Shown: positions 30,996-38,859 of the stretch, piece by piece | Layout: each line of letters begins with the position of its first letter | Numbering within the stretch: the first letter of the stretch is position 1 | DNA from: Pantoea agglomerans | GTDB lineage: Bacteria > Pseudomonadota > Gammaproteobacteria > Enterobacterales > Enterobacteriaceae | NCBI RefSeq assembly: GCF_020149765.1 | Contig: NZ_CP083809.1 | Coordinates: 3,534,001-3,598,000 of the forward strand | Direction: 5' to 3' | DNA length: 64,000 bases | Program-made: the position numbers and the translations under genes | The notes under the pieces: model-generated | Database searches by the model: none | Seen by the model: the letters and a program-made list of their open reading frames with translations, nothing else | Told to the model about the DNA's origin: nothing

Positions 30996-31472
30996 TTAAA
31001 GGTATTCCACTTTAAGAATTTCGTACTCAACATCGCCGCCCGGGGTTTTGATAATGGTCACATCGTCCACCTCTTTACCTACCAGACCGCGCGCCATCGG
31101 CGAGTTGACCGAAATCAGATTTTGCTTAAAGTCCGCTTCGTCGTCGCCCACGATGCGATAGGTCGACTCTTCGTCGGTATCGGTGTTAAGCACGGTTACA
31201 GTGGCGCCGAAAATCACGCGGCCGTTGTTCGGCATCGTGGTGACGTCGATAACCTGCGCGTTAGAAAGCTTGGCTTCGATCTCCTGAATACGACCTTCGC
31301 AAAACCCCTGCTCTTCGCGCGCGGCGTGATACTCCGCGTTCTCTTTCAGATCGCCGTGCTCGCGCGCTTCAGCGATTGAGGCGATGATGCGCGGGCGTTT
31401 GACGGTTTTCAGTTCGTTCAGCTCTTCGCGCAGCTTTTCGGCGCCCCTTAACGTCATCGGAATCTGATTCAT
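30996..31472 (-). CDS. greA: transcription elongation factor GreA
   Basis: Secondary-channel factor that triggers RNA cleavage in backtracked RNA polymerase. It has 158 residues, the E. coli length. The coiled-coil N-terminal domain carries the acidic tip ([13 protein letters not shown], with D41 and E44), and the C-terminal FKBP-like domain ends in [14 protein letters not shown]. It is divergent from dacB; its leader contains an inverted repeat. Confidence 0.98.
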   Translation of the reverse strand: MNQIPMTLRGAEKLREELNELKTVKRPRIIASIAEAREHGDLKENAEYHAAREEQGFCEGRIQEIEAKLSNAQVIDVTTMPNNGRVIFGATVTVLNTDTDEESTYRIVGDDEADFKQNLISVNSPMARGLVGKEVDDVTIIKTPGGDVEYEILKVEYL

Positions 31473-31582
31473 TTAAGCTCCTCGCTCTCTTTCCTGTTTT
31501 AACGGCGTCGTCCTGACCAGTGTCCACAGAAAAACCGGTTCTGCAGGGTCTGACCCTCGTTTTGCAAATAAAAGAATCCTGA

Positions 31583-31600
31583 CCCGGAAAAGGTTCCGGG
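31583..31600 (-). ncRNA. perfect hairpin in greA leader (possible GraL-like attenuated leader)
   Basis: CCCGGAA pairs perfectly with TTCCGGG around a 4-base loop, about 110 bases before greA. On the minus strand it is followed by TCAGGATTCTTTTATTTG. In E. coli the greA leader is prematurely terminated to give the GraL small RNAs. The equivalence here is inferred from position and shape only. Confidence 0.3.
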
Positions 31601-31722
31601 CCAGAAAGTGGTTTTGCATTTTGATACGTATTTTAACCCAGAGTTCCCTGCGGGTCATCGTTTACTTTCCACCGTAACGGGACGTAGTATTGACGCCTTC
31701 ACCTGCCAGTTACCGCGAGATT

Positions 31723-33156
31723 ATGCGATTTTCACGACTTGTTACCGGACTAACCTGTGCGTTTATGCTGCAGGCACAAGCAGCGCCCGTAGATGAATAC
31801 ATGCAGTATTTGCCGGATGGCGCCAATCTGGCGCTGATGGTGCAGAAGATAGGCGCCAGCACCCCAATAATCGATTATCACGGCAAACAGATGGCGTTGC
31901 CCGCCAGCACCATGAAGGTGATCACCGCGCTGGCGGCGCTGCTGGAACTGGGCGGCGACTACCGCTTTCAGACCACGCTGGAAACCAAAGGCGCCATCAG
32001 CGACGGCACGCTCAACGGCGATCTGGTCGCGCGCTTTGCCGGCGACCCGACGCTGAGCCGTCAGGATCTGCGCAATATGGTCGCCGCGCTGAAAAAGCAG
32101 GGCGTCACCCATATTAAAGGCAACCTGGTGATCGACACCTCGGTGTTCGCCAGCCATGACATGGCGCCAGGCTGGCCGTGGAACGATTTGACCCAGTGCT
32201 TCAGCGCGCCGCCGGGCGCGGCCATCGTTGATAAAAACTGTTTCTCCGTCTCGCTCTACAGCGCCAGCACGCCGGGCGAAACCGCCTTTGTGCGCATCGC
32301 CTCTTACTACCCCGCCCATATGTTCAGCCAGGTGCGCACTATCGGCCGCAACAGCGGCGAAGGACAGTATTGCGAACTGGACGTGGTGCCGGGCGAGCTT
32401 AACCGCTATACGCTGACCGGCTGCATGCGCCAGCGCGCGGAGCCGCTGCCGCTGGCGTTCGCCGTACAGGATGACGCCGCCTGGGCTGGAGAGATCCTCA
32501 AGCAGGAGCTGCGTCAGGCGGAGATCGATTACAGCGGTCACCTGGTGCGTCAGTCCCAGGTGACTTCGCCGGGCACCGTGCTGGCGTCGACCCAGTCCGC
32601 GCCCCTGCACACGCTGTTGCATACTATGCTGAAAAAATCGGACAACATGATCGCCGACACGGTGTTCCGCACCATCGGCCATCACTATTTCAACGTGCCC
32701 GGCACCTTCCGCGCCGGATCGGACGCTATCCGCCGCATCCTGCGTGAGAAAGCCAATATTGATTTAGGCAACAGCATTCAGGTAGACGGCTCGGGGCTGT
32801 CGCGCCACGATCTGATCGCGCCGGATACCATGATGCAGGTGCTGCAGTACATTGCGAAAAACGACGCGACGCTGGACTACATCTCTATGCTGCCGCTGGC
32901 GGGCCACGACGGCACGCTGCAATATCGCGGCGGCCTGCACGAGGCGGGCGTTGACGGCAAAGTGTCGGCGAAAACCGGCTCGCTGCAGGGGGTCTATAAT
33001 CTGGCTGGCTTTATCACCACCGCCAGCGGCGCGCGCGTCGCCTTTGTGCAGTACCTGTCGGGCTATGCGGTACCGCCGGAGGATCAGCGCACGCGGCGCA
33101 TTCCGCTGGTGCGCTTCGAGAGCCGTCTCTATCGGGATATCTATCAAAACAACTAG
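31723..33156 (+). CDS. dacB: D-alanyl-D-alanine carboxypeptidase/endopeptidase PBP4
   Basis: Periplasmic penicillin-binding protein (S13 family) that trims and cleaves peptidoglycan cross-bridges. It has 477 residues, the E. coli length, with a signal peptide ending near AQA (residue 20). Catalytic motifs are S62-T-M-K65, SDN (KKSDNMIADT) and KTG (SAKTGSLQG). The start opens MRFSRLVTG; the in-frame extension to 31690 is not family-like. pmrA starts only 3 bases after its stop, so dacB-pmrA-pmrB are probably one transcript. Confidence 0.97.
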   Translation: MRFSRLVTGLTCAFMLQAQAAPVDEYMQYLPDGANLALMVQKIGASTPIIDYHGKQMALPASTMKVITALAALLELGGDYRFQTTLETKGAISDGTLNGDLVARFAGDPTLSRQDLRNMVAALKKQGVTHIKGNLVIDTSVFASHDMAPGWPWNDLTQCFSAPPGAAIVDKNCFSVSLYSASTPGETAFVRIASYYPAHMFSQVRTIGRNSGEGQYCELDVVPGELNRYTLTGCMRQRAEPLPLAFAVQDDAAWAGEILKQELRQAEIDYSGHLVRQSQVTSPGTVLASTQSAPLHTLLHTMLKKSDNMIADTVFRTIGHHYFNVPGTFRAGSDAIRRILREKANIDLGNSIQVDGSGLSRHDLIAPDTMMQVLQYIAKNDATLDYISMLPLAGHDGTLQYRGGLHEAGVDGKVSAKTGSLQGVYNLAGFITTASGARVAFVQYLSGYAVPPEDQRTRRIPLVRFESRLYRDIYQNN

Positions 33157-33159
33157 CGT

Positions 33160-33822
33160 ATGAAAATATTGATCGTTGAGGACGATGTACTGCTGCAGGG
33201 CGGCCTGACTCAGGCACTCAGCAGCCAGGGTTACGCCGTTGACTGCGCCGCCAGCGCCGCCGAGGCGGACGCGCTGCTGCACAGCGCGCAGTACAGTCTG
33301 ATCGTGCTGGATCTCGGCCTGCCGGATCGCGACGGCGGCGATCTGCTGCGGCAGTGGCGGCGAGCCGGAATCGATCTGCCGGTGCTGATCCTGACCGCGC
33401 GCGACGCGCTCAGCGATCGCATCGAGGGGCTCGACGCCGGTGCCGACGACTATCTGATCAAGCCGCTGGCGCTGGCGGAGCTGCAGGCGCGCGTACGCGC
33501 CCTGATCCGCCGCTATCAGGGCCACAGCGACAACCTGCTGCGCCAGGGCGATCTGACGCTGAACCTCTCTTCGCAGCAGGTGCTGCTGGAGAATCAGCCG
33601 CTCGACGTGACGCCCAAAGAGTTTGCGCTACTGACCCGTCTGCTGATGCGCATCGGGCAGAATGTGCATCGTGAAACGCTGCAGCAGGATCTCTACAGCT
33701 GGCAGGACGATACCGGCTCCAATACGCTGGAGGTGCATATCCACAATCTGCGCCGCAAGCTAGGCAAAGATCGCATCAAAACCGTGCGCGGCGTCGGCTA
33801 TCGGCTGGAGAACCGTGAATGA
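33160..33822 (+). CDS. pmrA: OmpR-family response regulator, PmrA/BasR type
   Basis: 220-residue response regulator closest to PmrA (BasR). The receiver domain has acidic residues E7, D8 and D9, phospho-acceptor D51 in VLDLGLPDRDGG, T79-region LILTARD and switch lysine in DYLIKPLAL. The C-terminal winged helix ends in NTLEVHIHNLRRKLG and TVRGVGYRLE. PmrA controls LPS modification and polymyxin resistance in relatives. The stop overlaps the pmrB start (ATGA). QseB and KdpE-like regulators were considered, but the partner kinase supports PmrA. Confidence 0.87.
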   Translation: MKILIVEDDVLLQGGLTQALSSQGYAVDCAASAAEADALLHSAQYSLIVLDLGLPDRDGGDLLRQWRRAGIDLPVLILTARDALSDRIEGLDAGADDYLIKPLALAELQARVRALIRRYQGHSDNLLRQGDLTLNLSSQQVLLENQPLDVTPKEFALLTRLLMRIGQNVHRETLQQDLYSWQDDTGSNTLEVHIHNLRRKLGKDRIKTVRGVGYRLENRE

Positions 33823-34877
33823 ACAGCATGCGTCAGCGCTTGCTGATTATGCTGGCGCTGATTCTGCTTACCTGTCAGATCATGAGCGCCTTCTGGCTGT
33901 GGCACGAAAGCCGCGAGCAGATTAGTTTTCTCGTCAACGAAACCCTCTCCGCAAAGGCGCGCAACGATCGCGTCGAAAATGAGATCCGCGAAGCGATCGC
34001 CTCGCTGCTGCTGCCCTCGGTGGTTATGGTCGGCCTGACGCTGGTGCTCTCCTTCTGGGCGATTAGCTGGATCGTCCGCCCGCTGCGAGCGCTGCAGACC
34101 AGCCTGGCGCAGCGCTCCGCCGATAACCTGACGCCGCTTGCCATTCAATCGGATATGGAAGAGGTGGCGGCGGTAACCGGCGCGATTAACCAGCTGCTGG
34201 CGCGCCTCGATCACACGCTGCAGCAGGAGCGGCTGTTCACGGCGGACGCCGCCCATGAGCTGCGCACCCCGCTCGCCGGGCTGCGCCTGCACCTTGAACT
34301 ATTGCAGCAGCAGGGCGTGCCGCAGAGCGAGATGCTGGTGGCGCGTATCGATCAGCTGATGCATACCGTCGAGCAGTTGCTGATGCTGGCGCGGGCCAGC
34401 CAGGCGCTGGCCAGCGGCCACGCGCAGCCGGTGCGCTGGCTGACGGAAATTTTGCAGCCGCTGCAGCCGGAAATGCGCGAGCTGGTCGAACAGCGCCAGC
34501 AGCAGCTTGTCTGGCCAGACAAAGCGGTGGCGCAAAGCCAGGGCGAGCCGGTGCTGCTGCGCCTGCTGCTGCGCAATCTGCTGGAGAACGCCTCGCGCTA
34601 TAGTCCACCTCAGAGCCAGATTGAAATTACGCTCGAAGAGAACGACGGGAATATCATTCTCAGCGTTATCGATGAGGGGCCGGGCATCGATCCCGACGCG
34701 GCGGAAGAGCTGACCAAAGCGTTTCGCCGTCGCGATCAGCGCTACGGCGGCAGCGGTCTGGGGCTGAATATCGTGCTGCGCATCCTGCAGATGCACTATG
34801 GCGAGCTGAAGCTCATTAATCGCAGCGATCGCAGCGGGCTAATCGCCCGCTGCACGCTGCCGTTGCGCCTGAACTGA
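33819..34877 (+). CDS. pmrB: sensor histidine kinase, PmrB/BasS type
   Basis: 352-residue membrane kinase. Membrane segments at about residues 8-27 and 62-84 enclose a short periplasmic loop (28-60). That loop has two ExxE motifs (E30-x-x-E33 and E55-x-x-E58), the pattern implicated in Fe(III) sensing by Salmonella PmrB. A HAMP region follows, then the phospho-acceptor H146 (AHELRTPL) and ATPase boxes NLLENA, DEGPGI and GGSGLGLNI. It overlaps pmrA by 4 bases. Its TGA directly abuts the stop codon of converging fepA, with no base between. Confidence 0.88.
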   Translation: MNSMRQRLLIMLALILLTCQIMSAFWLWHESREQISFLVNETLSAKARNDRVENEIREAIASLLLPSVVMVGLTLVLSFWAISWIVRPLRALQTSLAQRSADNLTPLAIQSDMEEVAAVTGAINQLLARLDHTLQQERLFTADAAHELRTPLAGLRLHLELLQQQGVPQSEMLVARIDQLMHTVEQLLMLARASQALASGHAQPVRWLTEILQPLQPEMRELVEQRQQQLVWPDKAVAQSQGEPVLLRLLLRNLLENASRYSPPQSQIEITLEENDGNIILSVIDEGPGIDPDAAEELTKAFRRRDQRYGGSGLGLNIVLRILQMHYGELKLINRSDRSGLIARCTLPLRLN

Positions 34878-37112
34878 TCAGAAATGGGTATTCAGGCTGA
34901 CGTAATAGGTCCGGCCTGATTCGTTATAGGTATTGGCTCCCGCGCCATAGAGCCAGGCACCGGTAGTGGCGTTGCCGGTGGTCTGCGCGTTGCCCTGGCG
35001 GTAGTGGCGCTTATCGAACAGGTTGTCGATGCCGAGCGTCACGCTGGCGAACTTATTCACCTCATAGGTGCCGCTCAGGCCGACCACTGAGTAAGGACTT
35101 ACCTCATCGGTGGCGCTGCCGGTAACCGCATTACCTTTGTAGTCATACTTCTTCGGCACCTGCTTGCCGTACCAGGTCAGCGTGGATTGCAGCGACAGAT
35201 CCTGCGTCGCCTGCCAGCTCAGCGTCGAGTTCAGCGTATAGTCGGGAATAATCGACAGGCGATCGCCGGTCTCTTTATTCTTGCTCTGCAGCATATAGGT
35301 GAAGTTGTTGTTCCAGCTAATGCTCTCCGTAACTGGAATATTGACCGTGCCTTCCAGCCCTTCCACCACCGCTTTCGGCACGTTCTCCCACTGATAGATG
35401 TCGGTGGTACCGTTAGAGGCTTTGCCGGACGGCGCGTAGCCCGCTTCGATCTTGTTGCGGTAGTCGTTGCGGAACCAGGTCAGGCCCGCCTGATAGCCTT
35501 CATGCTTCCACTCCAGCCCAATCTCTTTGTTGATGCTGTTTTCCGCTTTCAGGTCTCGGTTGCCCTGCAGGTAACAGGCGCCGGTGCTGGCGGCGCAGCC
35601 CTGACCGTTGCTGTAGAGCAGATAGTTCGGGTTGGTCTGATAAAGGCTCGGCGCTTTATAGGCGCGGCCAATGCCCATCTTCAGCGTGAAATCCTCCCCG
35701 AGCCCCTGAGAGAGATTAAGCGACGGACTCCAGTTATCGCCGACGATCGAATGGTGATCGAAGCGCAGGCTCGGCGTCAGCATGGTGCTGTCAGTCAGCT
35801 CCATATTGTCTTCGGCGAACAGCGAAAAGATTTCCGCCTGCGAATAGGGGCTGCGTCCGCTGCTGGCGATGCCCGGCACCGAACCGTTAGAAGCAACCTG
35901 GGTGGTCGACGAGGGATCTTTCATGCGCTGCTGGTTCCACTCGACGCCGAGGGTGGCGGTCTGGTTCACCAGCAGGTCGAACGGCACGCTGATTTCGCTG
36001 TGCAGCAGCACATCGTCCAGCTGAATGGTATTGAAGCCGCTGTTGGAGAAGATGCCTTCGGTGCCGCCGGCCAGCCCTTCATTGATGCGCGAGTTGCGCG
36101 TGTTCTCATAGCGCGCGTAGGTGTTGGTGCTGACGCCGTTATCCCAGGCGCCGGTCCACTTCACCGCGAAGTTCTGGCGGTAGAGACGGTTAGTCTCTTT
36201 GCCGTACAGGCTTTTTACCAGCGCGCTGGTATTGGTGTTCTGGGTATCGCCAGCATAGAGGTTGCCCTGACGGCTATAGCCCGCCTGCAACTCCAGCGCC
36301 TGCATCGGCGCGAACGCCCAGCGCAGCAGAGCGTTGATATCTTTGTTGACCACCCCTTCACGGCCGGCCGGATAGCTTCCGGCGTAGCTGCCGGTACGAT
36401 CCGCCGCATGGCCTTCGTTGATGTCGTAAGCGTCCGCCTGGGTTTTCGCCAGGTTGCCGTAGAGACGGAAGCTGACGTCATCCCCCAGCGGCCCTTCCAG
36501 GCTAAAGTTGGTGCGGCGCGTGGCTCCCTCGTCCTTATGCTCCGGCACGTTGTAGTAGGCGTTCCAGGATCCGTGCCACTGCTGGTCATCATATTTTTTG
36601 GTGATGATATTCACCACGCCGCCCGCCGCGCCGTTGCCGTAGCGCACCGCCGCCGGCCCGCGGATCACCTCAATGCGCTCAATCATCTCTGGCGGCACCC
36701 AGTTGGTGTCGCCGCGCGTATCCCGTTCGCCGCGCCAGCCGAGACGCACCGAGTTCCGGCTGGAAACCGGCATGCCGTCCACCAGAATCAGGGTATTTTC
36801 CGGCCCCATACCGCGAATATCGATCTGCCGATTGTTGCCGCGCTGGCCGCTGGTGGAGTTACCGGTGAGGTTGACGCCAGGCATGGTGCGGATGATTTCC
36901 GATACGTCGCGCGCAGGCGGACGCTTTTTAATTTCATCGGCGGTAATGGTGGAGACGCCTGGCGCCTGCAGGTTCTGCTGCGCCGCGCTTACCACCAGCG
37001 TATCGACGGTGCCGGACGCTGAAGAGGTGCTGGTGTCGGCCGCCTGCGCGCTGGTCGCGGCCAGACCGAGTTCAATGAGAATGGCTAATGACAAACGGGA
37101 TAATGTAGGCAT
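34878..37112 (-). CDS. fepA: TonB-dependent ferric enterobactin receptor FepA
   Basis: Outer-membrane receptor of the FepA/IroN/PfeA group, 744 residues (746 in E. coli). A signal peptide ends near AQA (residue 24). The TonB box region is VDTLVVSAA (about 36-44). A plug domain (about 45-170, with RGMGPENTLILVDGMPV and RGPAAVRYGNGAAGGVVNIIT) precedes a 22-strand barrel ending in YYVSLNTHF with terminal Phe. Fur-box-like repeats lie about 200 bases upstream, shared with divergent fes. Specificity for enterobactin rather than salmochelin is inferred from the locus. Confidence 0.95.
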   Translation of the reverse strand: MPTLSRLSLAILIELGLAATSAQAADTSTSSASGTVDTLVVSAAQQNLQAPGVSTITADEIKKRPPARDVSEIIRTMPGVNLTGNSTSGQRGNNRQIDIRGMGPENTLILVDGMPVSSRNSVRLGWRGERDTRGDTNWVPPEMIERIEVIRGPAAVRYGNGAAGGVVNIITKKYDDQQWHGSWNAYYNVPEHKDEGATRRTNFSLEGPLGDDVSFRLYGNLAKTQADAYDINEGHAADRTGSYAGSYPAGREGVVNKDINALLRWAFAPMQALELQAGYSRQGNLYAGDTQNTNTSALVKSLYGKETNRLYRQNFAVKWTGAWDNGVSTNTYARYENTRNSRINEGLAGGTEGIFSNSGFNTIQLDDVLLHSEISVPFDLLVNQTATLGVEWNQQRMKDPSSTTQVASNGSVPGIASSGRSPYSQAEIFSLFAEDNMELTDSTMLTPSLRFDHHSIVGDNWSPSLNLSQGLGEDFTLKMGIGRAYKAPSLYQTNPNYLLYSNGQGCAASTGACYLQGNRDLKAENSINKEIGLEWKHEGYQAGLTWFRNDYRNKIEAGYAPSGKASNGTTDIYQWENVPKAVVEGLEGTVNIPVTESISWNNNFTYMLQSKNKETGDRLSIIPDYTLNSTLSWQATQDLSLQSTLTWYGKQVPKKYDYKGNAVTGSATDEVSPYSVVGLSGTYEVNKFASVTLGIDNLFDKRHYRQGNAQTTGNATTGAWLYGAGANTYNESGRTYYVSLNTHF

Positions 37113-37306
37113 TTTTTATGTTCCTGGATTGCCTGCGAAAACCTTATCGTCTCCTGCAGGCGCGCCGGTAAAAGAGTCATTCCTTGCGAGCAAGCATTCC
37201 AGCCGCGCCCAGGCTCTCCTTTGCGGAACATCCGTCTGATAACACAGGCTGATGAGGCTGGCGGAACGCGCGCGCTCCGCGATGTTGGAGCGGGAAACAC
37301 CCTATT

Positions 37307-37331
37307 GCAAATGCAAATAATTATCAATAGT
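37307..37331. promoter_or_regulatory. overlapping Fur boxes between fepA and fes
   Basis: Two 19-base matches to GATAATGATAATCATTATC overlap with a 6-base offset: 37307-37325 (14 of 19) and 37313-37331 (12 of 19). The offset is typical of cooperative Fur binding. They lie 58 bases before the fes start and about 195 before fepA. Confidence 0.7.
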
Positions 37332-37388
37332 ATTCTTCATAACATCCGTGCAGCTTTGCGCGCTTCTGGCCCAGTAAATAAGCTCTCT

Positions 37389-38600
37389 ATGACGTGGTTA
37401 ACCAACGAAACCGGCAGTGACTCCTGGTGGCGAACATTACAGCAGCAGGGTCTTCCCCTTATCGAACCCGCCGATGATGGCGAATGCGGCGTCACCTTTT
37501 TCTGGCGCGATCCGCAGGGAAGTGAAACCACCTCCTCTACGCGCCGCGTCTGGATCAATATCACCGGCGTGACCGATCACCATCAGCGCGCCGCCCCCCG
37601 CTCTCTCAGCCGCATCCCTGGCACCGACGTCTGGTACTGGCGCACGCAGCTGCCAGCCAGCTGGCGCGGCAGCTACTGCCTGATGCCCGACAGCGATGCC
37701 GCCGCCTTCGCGGGCGAGCCGGATATGGCGACCCTGCGCGCCTGGTGGCGCGAAAAATTCCTCACCGCGCAGGCGGATCCGCTCAATCCGCTACGCGGCT
37801 GGGCGGGCGGGCGCGGCATGCACGTCTCGCCGCTGCATCTGCCGGGCGCACCCGATCAGCGCGTCTGGCAGGCGGTTGATAGCGGCCGCGCCCCCGCCCT
37901 GCCGCTGCAGCACCATATCTGGCAGAGCGCGCGCCTCGGCAACTGCCGCTCGGTGTGGATCTACGCCACCGGCGAGGCGCAGTCGACCGAACGTCCGCTG
38001 GCGCTGCTGCTGGACGGCCAGTTCTGGGCCAACAGCATGCCGATCGCCTGGCCGCTGCAGCAGCTTACCGACGCTGGTGAGCTGCCGCCGGCGGTCTACG
38101 TCATGATCGACATCATCGATCGCGAACACCGCAGCCGCGAACTCCCCTGCAACCCCGACTTCTGGCTGGCTCTGCAGGAAGAGCTACTGCCGCAGCTGCA
38201 GGGCTGGGCGCCGCATCGCATCAGCGCCGCCGAGACGCTGGTAAGCGGACAGAGCTTCGGCGGCCTGTCGGCCGTCTATGCCGCACTTAACTGGCCGCGC
38301 CAGTTCGGCGGCGCTATCAGCCTTTCCGGCTCGTTCTGGTGGCCGGAACGCGGCCAGCCTGACGGCAGGCTGATCCAGCAGCTGCAGCAGGGCGACTACC
38401 GTCAGACGCCGTCGCGCTTTTATCTGGAGGCGGGACGTCGCGAGCAGCTGATTTATAGAGCAAACCAACAGCTTCAGCAGGACCTGTGCGCCGCAGGGCA
38501 CCAGGTCATTTTTCATCCGGTCGACGGCGGCCACGACGCGCTTTGCTGGCGCGGCGGCCTGCTCAATGGACTGAAAGCAATGTGGCAGCATCTTCTTTAA
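37389..38600 (+). CDS. fes: enterobactin esterase Fes
   Basis: Cytoplasmic esterase that hydrolyses ferric enterobactin so iron can be reduced and released. It has 403 residues (about 400 in E. coli). An N-terminal beta domain (VTFFWRDPQGSE, RVWINITGVTDHH) precedes an alpha/beta-hydrolase domain with nucleophile elbow GQSFGG and catalytic His in DGGHDALCWRGG. The start at 37389 opens MTWLTNETGSDSWW and aligns with the E. coli N terminus, though its ribosome site is weak. Earlier in-frame starts fall inside the Fur box. ybdZ follows after 40 bases. Confidence 0.95.
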   Translation: MTWLTNETGSDSWWRTLQQQGLPLIEPADDGECGVTFFWRDPQGSETTSSTRRVWINITGVTDHHQRAAPRSLSRIPGTDVWYWRTQLPASWRGSYCLMPDSDAAAFAGEPDMATLRAWWREKFLTAQADPLNPLRGWAGGRGMHVSPLHLPGAPDQRVWQAVDSGRAPALPLQHHIWQSARLGNCRSVWIYATGEAQSTERPLALLLDGQFWANSMPIAWPLQQLTDAGELPPAVYVMIDIIDREHRSRELPCNPDFWLALQEELLPQLQGWAPHRISAAETLVSGQSFGGLSAVYAALNWPRQFGGAISLSGSFWWPERGQPDGRLIQQLQQGDYRQTPSRFYLEAGRREQLIYRANQQLQQDLCAAGHQVIFHPVDGGHDALCWRGGLLNGLKAMWQHLL

Positions 38601-38640
38601 ATCGCCTGGCTAGCCCGACTGTTGCGGGCAGGAGACCGAT

Positions 38641-38859
38641 ATGCAACCCAATCCCTTTGACGATCCGCAGCAGGATTGTCTTGTGCTGATCAACGATCGC
38701 CAGCAGTACAGCCTCTGGCCCGCTTTTCGCGCCCTGCCCGCTGGCTGGCGCAGCCTCTTCGGCCCGCAGCCGCAGGCGGAATGCCTGAGCTGGCTCAATG
38801 CGAACTGGCGCGATATTCGCCCGGCCCACCCGACCACCAACCGGAGCGACCATGTCTGA
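38641..38859 (+). CDS. ybdZ: MbtH-like protein YbdZ
   Basis: 72-residue MbtH-family chaperone that binds and activates the adenylation domain of EntF. The family pattern is complete: NPFDDP at the N terminus, the SLWP motif, LPAGW, and C-terminal LSWLNANWRDIRP. It overlaps the entF start by 8 bases, indicating coupled translation and near-equal production. Same order as in E. coli fes-ybdZ-entF. Confidence 0.95.
   Translation: MQPNPFDDPQQDCLVLINDRQQYSLWPAFRALPAGWRSLFGPQPQAECLSWLNANWRDIRPAHPTTNRSDHV

Noticed and set aside
35187..37022. 611-codon open frame antisense to fepA
   Set aside because: FepA is complete with signal peptide, plug and barrel. The antisense product is Arg/Ala/Val-rich with no family features, a typical GC shadow.
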